Shown here: in pieces, positions 56,497 through 64,000 of the stretch
Layout: each line of letters begins with the position of its first letter
Numbering within the stretch: the stretch's first letter is position 1
Assembly (NCBI RefSeq): GCF_913566895.1
Contig: NZ_CAJYCN010000009.1
Coordinates: 35,831 to 99,830 of the forward strand
Direction: 5' to 3'
DNA length: 64,000 nucleotides
From: Listeria ilorinensis
Lineage (GTDB): Bacteria > Bacillota > Bacilli > Lactobacillales > Listeriaceae
Position numbers and translations under genes: made by a program
Notes under the pieces: generated by a model
The model's input: only the letters and a program-made list of their open reading frames with translations
Told to the model about the DNA's origin: nothing
Database searches by the model: none

Positions 56497-57582
56497 TCAA
56501 TTAATCGGTTTGGCAAAGATCATTCTACCAGCTGATGTTTGTAAAACACTTGTTACCTCGACTCGGATTGTTTCATTGATGTATTTTCGTCCGTCTTCTA
56601 CAACGATCATGGTGCCGTCATCCAGATAGGCAACTCCTTGATTATGCTCTTTCCCGTCTTTCACAACTAGAACTGTCATTTTTTCGCCTGGTAAGACAAC
56701 TGGCTTCACAGCATTGGCCAAGTCATTGATATTCAACACTGCCACATTCTGAAATTCAGCAACTTTATTTAAATTATAATCATTTGTTACAACTTTACCG
56801 CCAGTGAGTTTAGCCAACTTCACCAATTTGCTATCTACTTCCTGGATATCCTCAAAATCGCCTTCATACATTTCTACATGGATACCTTCTTCTTTTTGAA
56901 TTCGATTCAAAATATCCAAGCCTCTGCGTCCACGTGTCCGCTTAAGTGTATCAGAAGAATCCGCAATATGTTGTAGCTCAGCCAGCACAAAAAGCGGTAT
57001 AACAATCGTTCCACTTAAAAAACCTGTCTGTAAAATGTCCGCAATGCGCCCGTCAATAATGACGCTCGTATCCAGGATTTTAGCACTATTATCTTCTTTG
57101 TGTGCCTGTTCTCCCTCATTTTTCGGTTCATTAACACCTTTTTTCTTCGTGCTGCGACTGAGAAGGTTCCCCCACTCACTTCGTCTACTGATACCTACAC
57201 GGAATCCTAAATATCCCAGAACCAATGTTAGCAAAATCGGCACAACAGAGTTAAGAATCGGAATACGTGTTTGGCTGAATGCATTCCCAGCAAAAAATGC
57301 AATGACAAGACCGATAATCAGCCCGACCCCGCCATATAAAATCGTGACGCTGGAAATTTTTGTTAATTTTTCCTCTAACCAATTGAGGGGGGATTCTATA
57401 TATTTCACTGCCCAAAATGTAATAAGATAAAAAATAAGTGCACCAATCAAAGCATTGGAATAGGGATTATCAATTAACAAGATGTGGCTTAATCCTAGCT
57501 TTGCCCAAACGACCGGCAAAATAAAAACTCCCGATGTTCCTCCAAACAGAAGAAAACACGCTCTAATTACCCATTTTAGCAT
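56497..57582 (-). CDS. yacL: PIN/TRAM-domain membrane protein (YacL)
   Basis: 361 residues. Four N-terminal transmembrane segments (1-130) are followed by a PIN nuclease-like domain ([17 protein letters not shown], then [18 protein letters not shown]) and a C-terminal TRAM RNA-binding domain (GMIFAKP end). Conserved beside radA and ispD in Firmicutes; molecular role unclear. Confidence 0.93.
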   Translation of the reverse strand: MLKWVIRACFLLFGGTSGVFILPVVWAKLGLSHILLIDNPYSNALIGALIFYLITFWAVKYIESPLNWLEEKLTKISSVTILYGGVGLIIGLVIAFFAGNAFSQTRIPILNSVVPILLTLVLGYLGFRVGISRRSEWGNLLSRSTKKKGVNEPKNEGEQAHKEDNSAKILDTSVIIDGRIADILQTGFLSGTIVIPLFVLAELQHIADSSDTLKRTRGRRGLDILNRIQKEEGIHVEMYEGDFEDIQEVDSKLVKLAKLTGGKVVTNDYNLNKVAEFQNVAVLNINDLANAVKPVVLPGEKMTVLVVKDGKEHNQGVAYLDDGTMIVVEDGRKYINETIRVEVTSVLQTSAGRMIFAKPIN

Positions 57583-57668
57583 TCGTTTTCCTCCTTTCCA
57601 AGTTTATTTTCATACATATTCATTTTACACTATCGAAACAACCTACGGCAAATATTGTTTTAGTTTAC

Positions 57669-57698
57669 AAAAAAAGAGACGCTTTTCCCAGTCTCTTT
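57669..57698 (-). terminator. Terminator of radA
   Basis: AAAGAGAC and GTCTCTTT arms with a ten-base loop and T-run. Confidence 0.85.
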
Positions 57699-57707
57699 TC
57701 CTGTTTG

Positions 57708-59081
57708 TTATCGCGGCAATGCCTTACTCAGCGCTGCAGCAATCGTGTCTACCGAAACAATTTCCACATCCTTCGGCACCTTCCAAGATCCCGAATTATT
57801 TGCCGGAATAAAAATTCGTTTAAATCCTAGCTTCGCTGCTTCTTTGACACGTTCTTCAATCCGTGATACACGTCTTATTTCTCCGGTCAAACCCAATTCA
57901 CCTATGAAACAATCTGTACTTCGCGTTGGTTTATCATGGTAACTGGAGGCAATACTAACTGCAATCGACAGATCAACGGCTGGCTCATCTAGTTTGACCC
58001 CGCCTGCTGCTTTTAAATAAGCATCCTGATTTTGCAACAATAGTCCGACCCGCTTCTCAAGAACTGCCATAATCAACGAAACTTTATTATGATCCAGCCC
58101 CGTTGCCATCCGCTTGGCATTCCCAAACATCGTTGGTGAAACAAGAGCTTGTATCTCTACCAAAACCGGTCTTGTTCCTTCCATCGAAGCCACCACCGTC
58201 GACCCGGACGCATCTGCCAGACGTTCTTCCAAAAAAACCTCAGATGGATTGGCCACTTCAACTAAACCAACATCCCGCATTTCAAAAATTCCGATTTCAT
58301 TAGTTGAGCCAAATCGATTTTTTACTGCCCGCAAGATTCGGTAAGCATGATGGCGCTCCCCCTCAAAATAAAGCACCGTATCAACCATATGTTCCAACAA
58401 TCGAGGTCCAGCAATAGCACCTTCTTTCGTTACATGTCCGACGATAAATACTGTCACATTCTGCATCTTGGCAATTCGCATCAACGCAGCAGTAGACTCC
58501 CGCACCTGTGAAACACTTCCAGCAGCGCTCGTCACATCAGGATGATAGACTGTTTGGATAGAGTCAATGATCACAAAATCTGGCTTAATAAAATCAATTG
58601 TTTCTTGAATCGCTTCTAAATTGGTCTCTGCATACACGTATAAATTATCCCCAGTGACCTTCAGTCGTTCTGCACGGAGCTTCGTCTGTTTGACAGATTC
58701 TTCTCCTGATATATAAAGCACTTTTTTCTCCACCATCGTCAGTTCTGCTGATACTTGTAAAAGCAATGTTGATTTCCCAATACCAGGATCACCACCAACC
58801 AGCACCATTGAGCCTTCAACGATCCCGCCGCCAAGCACTCGGTTCAGTTCTGGCATTTTTGTAGCCACTCGTTTTTCTGATTCACTTGTGACATCTGTAA
58901 TGCGAGTAGCTTTTGAAGGCTCGCCTGTATGTGTAAATGCTGAACGTGATTTTTTAGAAGGTTCCAGCGCTTCGACCATCTGATTCCATTCGCCACAATT
59001 CGGGCATTTCCCCATCCATTTTGGTGATTCATAACCACACGAATTGCAGACAAATTTCGTTGTACGTTTTGCTTTGGCCAT
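57708..59081 (-). CDS. radA: DNA repair protein RadA
   Basis: 457 residues. N-terminal zinc finger (CNSC and CPNC), RecA-like ATPase with Walker [13 protein letters not shown], the RadA-specific KNRFG motif and a C-terminal Lon-like domain. It drives branch migration in recombination. ATG 59081 lies 8 nt after GGGAG. It has a promoter of its own (extended -10 at 59108-59113) after the clpC terminator. Confidence 0.97.
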   Translation of the reverse strand: MAKAKRTTKFVCNSCGYESPKWMGKCPNCGEWNQMVEALEPSKKSRSAFTHTGEPSKATRITDVTSESEKRVATKMPELNRVLGGGIVEGSMVLVGGDPGIGKSTLLLQVSAELTMVEKKVLYISGEESVKQTKLRAERLKVTGDNLYVYAETNLEAIQETIDFIKPDFVIIDSIQTVYHPDVTSAAGSVSQVRESTAALMRIAKMQNVTVFIVGHVTKEGAIAGPRLLEHMVDTVLYFEGERHHAYRILRAVKNRFGSTNEIGIFEMRDVGLVEVANPSEVFLEERLADASGSTVVASMEGTRPVLVEIQALVSPTMFGNAKRMATGLDHNKVSLIMAVLEKRVGLLLQNQDAYLKAAGGVKLDEPAVDLSIAVSIASSYHDKPTRSTDCFIGELGLTGEIRRVSRIEERVKEAAKLGFKRIFIPANNSGSWKVPKDVEIVSVDTIAAALSKALPR

Positions 59082-59199
59082 TTGTTCGTCTCCCTTCACT
59101 TTGTTCTATTCTAACATAGATCATACGTTCTGTTTAGTCTTTTTAGTAAAGTTGACTTTTTTACGCTTTTCCCAAATTTCAAAGCAGAAAAAGCACCAA

Positions 59200-59245
59200 A
59201 AATGCTGATCCTGAAACCTAAAAGGCATTTCAAAGATCAGCATCT
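59200..59245 (-). terminator. Terminator of the ctsR-clpC operon
   Basis: ATGCTGATC (59202-59210) and GATCAGCAT (59235-59243) close a hairpin with a smaller inner helix, followed by TTTTT on the minus strand. Confidence 0.82.
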
Positions 59246-59263
59246 ATTAAAAGTACATTATAC

Positions 59264-61714
59264 TTATTTGGCTTTTTGAACTGCTGGCTTCGCGATGTCT
59301 TTTTTACGAACCTCCAACTTGCCATCTTTCACGCCGATTTCCACACTATCCCCTGGCTTAATATGACCTTTCAGCAATTCTTCAGAAAGCCGATCCTCGA
59401 TATTCTTTTGGATTGCCCGTTTGAGCGGACGTGCACCATATTCCGGATCATAGCCTTCTTTAGCAATTTTCACCTTTGCTCCTTCCGTCAGCTTCACATG
59501 GATATTCCGCTCAGCCAAGCGCTTCGTCAACTGTCTCGTAAGGAGCGTAACGATTTGTTTCAATTCTTTTTCTGTCAGCGAATGGAAAACGATGGTTTCA
59601 TCAATCCGGTTAATAAATTCTGGTCGGAAAGCCTGCTTTAATTCCTGCAAAACACGGTGTTCCATCGCTTTATGATCTTTTGTTACATCGGCTACATTGA
59701 AGCCCATTGATTTATCCTGCTTCATCTCTTGCGCGCCAATGTTCGATGTCATGATAATGACCGTATTTCGAAAATCAACGACCCGACCTTTTGAATCAGT
59801 CAGTCGACCATCATCAAGCACTTGGAGCAACATGTTGAACACATCTGGATGGGCCTTTTCAATTTCATCCAGCAAAATCACAGAGTAAGGTTTTTGACGA
59901 ACCTTTTCTGTCAATTGACCGCCTTCTTCATAGCCAACATAACCAGGAGGTGACCCCACTAGTCGAGCAGTCGAAAATTTCTCCATATACTCAGACATAT
60001 CCACCCGGATCATCGCTTCCTCATCGCCAAACATGGATTCAGCTAGTGCACGAGCAAGCTCCGTCTTCCCTACCCCAGTCGGTCCAAGAAAAATAAAGGA
60101 GCCGATTGGACGCTTCGGATCTTTGAGCCCGGCACGTGCACGACGAACTGCTTGCGAAACAGCTTTCACCGCTTCGTCCTGCCCTATCACGCGTTGATGC
60201 AGTAACTTTTCCATTTTCAGCAACTTATCCGTTTCTGTTTCAGCAAGCTTAGTCACTGGAATTCCTGTCCAGCTCGCCACAACTTCTGCCACAACATCTT
60301 CCGTGACCTCGCTATTATCCATACCTTGCTGCTCTTTCCAGCTGACCTTCTTCTCTTCTAGCACTTTTTTCAGTTTCTGTTCTTTGTCACGGAGAGACGC
60401 CGCTTTTTCAAATTCTTGCCCTTGAACAGCCGCATCCTTTTCTTTTTTCAGCTCGGAAAGCTCAGCCTCCATCTTTTTCAAACCAGTCGGTGTCGTATAT
60501 GCCTTTAAACGCACTTTTGAGCCTGCTTCATCAATGACATCGATTGCCTTGTCTGGTAAAAATCGATCTGAAATATAGCGATCAGAGAGCCTTACAGCCG
60601 CTTCTAACGCATCGTCTGTAATAGCTACCCGGTGATGCGCTTCATACCGGTCCCGCAACCCGTGCAAAATTTGAATCGATTCATCCACAGAAGGTTCATC
60701 TACTTTGATAGGTTGGAAACGTCTTTCAAGTGCCGCATCTTTTTCAATATATTTCCGATATTCGTCCAGTGTTGTCGCACCAATACACTGCAGTTCCCCA
60801 CGAGCAAGTGGCGGCTTCAAAATATTCGAAGCATCAATTGCCCCTTCAGCACCACCAGCACCAATCAGCGTATGCAGCTCATCAATAAACAAGATCACAT
60901 TTCCCGCTTGTCTGATCTCATCCATCACTTTTTTCAAGCGGTCTTCAAACTCACCACGATATTTCGTACCAGCCACGACTGTTCCCATATCAAGTGTCAT
61001 TACACGTTTCCCACGCAAAGTTTCTGGCACTTCGTTATGCACGATCTGCTGAGCAAGCCCCTCTGCAATCGCCGTTTTACCAACGCCAGGTTCCCCGATG
61101 AGCACCGGATTATTTTTCGTCCGACGACTGAGCACTTCAATCACCCGTTGAATTTCTTTCGTCCGTCCAATGACCGGATCAAGATTTTCTTCCCTTGCAA
61201 TCACCGTCAGATCCCTTGCCAAGCTATCCAGCGTAGGCGTTGCTTGTGTGTTGGTTTGACGCCCGGAAGCAGCCGCATCACCACCGCCTAAGAGTTGTAA
61301 TACCTGTTGACGAGCCTTATTCAAACTTACTCCCAGATTGCTGAGCACACGAGCTGCTACACCTTCACCCTCGCGAATAAGTCCTAATAAAATATGTTCT
61401 GTTCCCACATACGTATGTCCTAATTTACGCGCCTCATCCATTGAAAGTTCAATGACCTTCTTCGCTCTTGGCGTATATTGAATCGTCGTTACCGCTTTTT
61501 CACCTTGCCCAATCAGCGCTTCAACTTCCTGTTGTACTTTTTCCGCACTGATACCAAGCTCATATAAAGCTTTAGCTGCAATTCCTTCCCCTTCACGAAC
61601 TAATCCAAGCAAAATATGTTCTGTTCCCAAATTACTATGATTAAGGCGCATTGCTTCTTCTTGAGATAGTGCCAATACTTTCTGTGCACGTTGGGTAAAT
61701 CGTCCAAACATCAT
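59264..61714 (-). CDS. clpC: ATP-dependent Clp protease ATPase subunit ClpC
   Basis: 816 residues. Double Clp-N repeats (1-145), first AAA+ module with GEPGVGKT, a UVR-containing coiled middle domain ([16 protein letters not shown]) that binds McsB/MecA, and a second AAA+ module with GPTGVGKT. It unfolds substrates, including arginine-phosphorylated proteins, for ClpP. ATG 61714 lies 8 nt after GGAGG. Last gene of the CtsR operon. Confidence 0.98.
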   Translation of the reverse strand: MMFGRFTQRAQKVLALSQEEAMRLNHSNLGTEHILLGLVREGEGIAAKALYELGISAEKVQQEVEALIGQGEKAVTTIQYTPRAKKVIELSMDEARKLGHTYVGTEHILLGLIREGEGVAARVLSNLGVSLNKARQQVLQLLGGGDAAASGRQTNTQATPTLDSLARDLTVIAREENLDPVIGRTKEIQRVIEVLSRRTKNNPVLIGEPGVGKTAIAEGLAQQIVHNEVPETLRGKRVMTLDMGTVVAGTKYRGEFEDRLKKVMDEIRQAGNVILFIDELHTLIGAGGAEGAIDASNILKPPLARGELQCIGATTLDEYRKYIEKDAALERRFQPIKVDEPSVDESIQILHGLRDRYEAHHRVAITDDALEAAVRLSDRYISDRFLPDKAIDVIDEAGSKVRLKAYTTPTGLKKMEAELSELKKEKDAAVQGQEFEKAASLRDKEQKLKKVLEEKKVSWKEQQGMDNSEVTEDVVAEVVASWTGIPVTKLAETETDKLLKMEKLLHQRVIGQDEAVKAVSQAVRRARAGLKDPKRPIGSFIFLGPTGVGKTELARALAESMFGDEEAMIRVDMSEYMEKFSTARLVGSPPGYVGYEEGGQLTEKVRQKPYSVILLDEIEKAHPDVFNMLLQVLDDGRLTDSKGRVVDFRNTVIIMTSNIGAQEMKQDKSMGFNVADVTKDHKAMEHRVLQELKQAFRPEFINRIDETIVFHSLTEKELKQIVTLLTRQLTKRLAERNIHVKLTEGAKVKIAKEGYDPEYGARPLKRAIQKNIEDRLSEELLKGHIKPGDSVEIGVKDGKLEVRKKDIAKPAVQKAK

Positions 61715-61741
61715 TGTTGTTTCCTCCTTTCCGTAAATCTC

Positions 61742-62776
61742 TTATTCCTCACCTAAAATCGTGCGAATAACAGAAGCACGGATCACTTTTTCTTCTAATT
61801 CTGTCATATCTTTCTCAGCAACCATCCTTAAAAACGCCGGTTGCGAAAATAGTACCAATTCATTCATCTTTTCGCGAGGGATATGCTCAAAATAGCCCAA
61901 TTCTATCCCCAAACGCAAATCTGAGATCGCATCTGCACTTTCGCTAGCCGAAATCACCCGACTATTTTTAAGCAGCCCATAAGCCCGATACAATCGATCT
62001 TCTAAGAGAATATGGAATTTTTGTTTCAAACTTGTACGAGCCACACGTTCCTGCATGATTAGCTGTTCGATCACCTGTGTCAAATCTTCCACAATCTCTT
62101 CCTCTGTTTTTCCGAGAGTCAGTTGATTGGATATCTGAAAAATATCACTAGCAGGTTGACTGCCTTCCCCGTACATACCTCTTACCACAAAACCGACGCT
62201 TCTAATCGCTTCAATCATCTTTCGGATTCGCTTAGTTTTAACAAGTCCGGGCAAATGTACCATAACAGATGCCCTAAGCCCGGTACCGATATTCGTCATA
62301 CAACTGGTTAAATAGCCCAGCTGCTGATCAAAAGCCAGTGGGATTTCCCGCTCAATTTTGCGATCAATTTCCAATGCCCCTTCAAGCACCTTAAACAAAT
62401 TGAGCCCCGCCGCCATCGCCTGAATACGCAAATGGTCTTCCTCATTGATCATAATACTAACATCTTCGGCCTCATTAATCAAAACGGCTCCATGCAGCGA
62501 CTTACTCATCAAGTATGGACTAATCAAATGTTTTTCCACTAAAAGCGCACGCTCAAGCCCAGTCAAATCCTGCATCTTCATCTGTAAAAAACCATTTGAA
62601 AAAACTTGGGCGACCAGTTCAATAATCTCTGCATTCTGAGCATACACTGGAAAAGGCTGCCCTTCAATATTCCGAGCCAGTCGAACCCTTGAACTGATCA
62701 CAACATCCCGATCATCACCATCTTCTATAAGCCAAGAACTGAGCCGTTGACTTAAAATCACTTGTTTTTCAGTCAT
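61742..62776 (-). CDS. mcsB: Protein-arginine kinase McsB
   Basis: 344 residues with the phosphagen kinase catalytic fold: VVISSRVRLARNIEGQPFPV and SCMTNIGTGLRASVMVHLPG. It phosphorylates arginines, marks proteins for ClpCP and inactivates CtsR. Overlaps mcsA by 4 bp. Confidence 0.97.
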   Translation of the reverse strand: MTEKQVILSQRLSSWLIEDGDDRDVVISSRVRLARNIEGQPFPVYAQNAEIIELVAQVFSNGFLQMKMQDLTGLERALLVEKHLISPYLMSKSLHGAVLINEAEDVSIMINEEDHLRIQAMAAGLNLFKVLEGALEIDRKIEREIPLAFDQQLGYLTSCMTNIGTGLRASVMVHLPGLVKTKRIRKMIEAIRSVGFVVRGMYGEGSQPASDIFQISNQLTLGKTEEEIVEDLTQVIEQLIMQERVARTSLKQKFHILLEDRLYRAYGLLKNSRVISASESADAISDLRLGIELGYFEHIPREKMNELVLFSQPAFLRMVAEKDMTELEEKVIRASVIRTILGEE

Positions 62777-63288
62777 TCTGCTCCCCCTTCCAAAGCTTTT
62801 ATCTTATCTCGTAAAACGGCCGCTTCTTCAAAGGCTTCCGATTCGATCGCCTGCTGGATCTGATCCCGTAAAGCCTGAATTTCCTGTTGTCGATTTACCG
62901 CTTCTTCAAAACGAGCCGGCATTTTCCCAATATGACGCACATGATTATTTTGTACCCGGCCAATCATTGGTAGAAGTTGTTTTTGAAACGCCTGATAACA
63001 GTGTTCACACCCCACTCGATTGTGCGCTAAAAAATCATCAAAACTCAAACCACAATGTTCACACACAACCCCTTGCTCCGTCTGAAGTTTTCCTCCTTGT
63101 TGTAATAGTGTCAGAAAGTCCAATGCAATCCCATTAAAAGTATCCATTGCCTTAGCGACCTCATCTTCAAGCGAACTGATCTCTGCCGCACAATTTTCAC
63201 AAATATAGAGACTCTCCATAGTCCCATCCTGGCTTACCTGTTGAATTTCCATTGTAGCCTCTTGCTCACCGCATTTTTGACAAAGCAT
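62773..63288 (-). CDS. mcsA: McsB activator McsA
   Basis: 171 residues: four CxxC pairs (CQKC, CENC, CEHC, CEHC) that bind zinc, and a C-terminal UVR motif (IESEAFEEAAVLRDKIKALE). It activates McsB and senses thiol/metal stress. Confidence 0.97.
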   Translation of the reverse strand: MLCQKCGEQEATMEIQQVSQDGTMESLYICENCAAEISSLEDEVAKAMDTFNGIALDFLTLLQQGGKLQTEQGVVCEHCGLSFDDFLAHNRVGCEHCYQAFQKQLLPMIGRVQNNHVRHIGKMPARFEEAVNRQQEIQALRDQIQQAIESEAFEEAAVLRDKIKALEGGAE

Positions 63289-63307
63289 CCAATCACTCCT
63301 TCAATTT

Positions 63308-63766
63308 TCAATCATATTTCAAAGCAATCAACATGGCTTCCAAAATGCGGCTACGCAAAATATCCCGATCAGGAAGCGGAATGATCAGCACCTCCCGATC
63401 CATTGCAGTAACCATCAGTCGAGCCTCCTTCTGCGTAATAACCTCTTCTTCCAATAATCGCCACACAACATCTTCTGCAAACGCCTGAGAAACCCGCTTG
63501 TCGTGCACCATAGAAATAATCGCATCCAACAGTTGCAGCTTATCACTCATTTTTACCTTAATGATTCGAATGTAACCCCCACCACCACGTTTACTTTCAA
63601 CTATATAACCTCGTTCCATCGTAAAACGTGTATTGATGACATAATTTATCTGCGAAGGAACACATTCAAATTTATCCGCAATTTCACTTCTTTTTATTTC
63701 AATGGCTTCCTGAGATTCCAGTACCTGCTTTAAATAAGCTTCAATAATATCAGAAATATTTCTCAT
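63308..63766 (-). CDS. ctsR: Transcriptional repressor CtsR
   Basis: 152 residues: winged helix with RSEIADKFECVPSQINYVIN and the Gly-rich thermosensing wing ESKRGGGGYIRI. It represses clp genes and its own operon until heat or McsB phosphorylation of arginines inactivates it. First gene of ctsR-mcsA-mcsB-clpC. Confidence 0.98.
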   Translation of the reverse strand: MRNISDIIEAYLKQVLESQEAIEIKRSEIADKFECVPSQINYVINTRFTMERGYIVESKRGGGGYIRIIKVKMSDKLQLLDAIISMVHDKRVSQAFAEDVVWRLLEEEVITQKEARLMVTAMDREVLIIPLPDRDILRSRILEAMLIALKYD

Positions 63767-63802
63767 AAAAAAACACCTCTCTCATAAATATTACACATTG
63801 AC

Positions 63803-63852
63803 TTTGACTATTTTTGACTTTAATTATACTAAACTAGTCCCTTAATGTGCAA
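63803..63852 (-). promoter_or_regulatory. ctsR promoter with CtsR operator
   Basis: -35 TTGCAC (63847-63852), 18-bp spacer, -10 TATAAT (63823-63828). The tandem CtsR heptad AGTCAAA-AAT-AGTCAAA at 63803-63819 covers the start point, with a third partial half-site (GTCAAT) next to it. Confidence 0.9.
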
Positions 63853-63887
63853 TTAATAGGGATCAACTAAATAAATTTTTATAAGCA

Positions 63888-63921
63888 TAAAAAAACATCT
63901 GTCTAAAAGACAGATGTTTTG
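63888..63921 (-). terminator. Terminator of the rRNA operon
   Basis: AACATCTGTCT and AGACAGATGTT arms with a short loop and T7 on the minus strand, just past the 5S gene. Confidence 0.92.
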
Positions 63922-63924
63922 AAT

Positions 63925-64000
63925 TGCCCGGCGGCGACCTACTCTCACAGGGGGAAGCCCCCAACTACCATCGGCGCGGAGAAGCTTAACTACCGTGTTC
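63925..64000 (-). rRNA. rrf: 5S rRNA, 3' part, cut by the window edge
   Basis: The last 76 bases are the reverse complement of a 5S 3' half. It includes GAACACGGTAGTTAAGCTTC, the GTAGTTGGGGGC loop region and a 3' end in CGCCGGGCA. The rest of the rRNA operon should lie to the right. Confidence 0.95.

Noticed and set aside
60632..61291. 219-codon open frame opposite clpC
   Set aside because: Antisense shadow of the first AAA+ module of ClpC.

Overview
The window is a low-GC Firmicute chromosome segment that I assign to the genus Listeria, probably not the L. monocytogenes clade. From right to left on the minus strand it carries the block 5S rRNA - ctsR-mcsA-mcsB-clpC - radA - yacL - ispD-ispF - gltX - (T-box) cysE-cysS-mrnC-rlmB-yacP-sigH-rpmG-secE - nusG - rplK-rplA - rplJ-rplL - rpoB-rpoC. 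It ends at the left with a multisugar ABC ATPase (msmX type) and nrdD. As I recall, this is the Listeria order, with a Cof phosphatase and a GH1 gene also between rpoC and nrdD. The species cannot be fixed from this sequence alone.

Left part (1-9255). A 3'-truncated nrdD has two NrdR boxes over its promoter. Next is msmX with a TTG start, then an apparent operon padR - HAD phosphatase - divergent HSP90 (HtpG-like) - two paralogous TPR-like proteins. The HSP90/TPR unit is the most unusual protein module in the window.

Accessory middle (9256-35040). This holds three GNAT genes (one frameshifted), a Cof phosphatase and two GH1 phospho-beta-glucosidases. A probable remnant of a type VII secretion toxin/immunity cassette (TelC/TipC-like) lies at 13.2-15.2 kb. 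An OhrR-like MarR regulator lacks the usual Cys and precedes a DUF5692 membrane protein. A single protein fuses two oligopeptide-type ABC permeases. A LacI-controlled galactoside operon encodes PTS EIIC, DUF3284, GH36, GH42 and PTS EIIB. It is followed by usp-yeiH, a MarR/ring-cleaving dioxygenase/phosphatase operon, a TetR gene divergent from the second GH1 gene, and a cysteine hydrolase. Just upstream of the hydrolase is a compact CRISPR array of five 29-nt repeats and four 36-nt spacers, with a leader and promoter but no cas genes in the window.

Housekeeping right part (35043-64000). RNA polymerase beta and beta' are preceded by a leader of about 440 nt. An LPXTG leucine-rich-repeat/MucBP surface protein sits between rplL and the rpoB-proximal methyltransferase gene. 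An L10 autoregulatory leader precedes rplJ. nusG has its own promoter and an unusual ribosome-binding site separated from the start codon by a hairpin. A cysteine-specific T-box controls cysE-cysS and the genes behind it. The CtsR heat-shock operon carries a perfect tandem CtsR box. The window ends inside a 5S rRNA gene on the minus strand.

Genes were read by translating both strands. Start codons were moved where a Shine-Dalgarno sequence clearly marks another start. Family names come from recognised motifs and memory, not from database searches.
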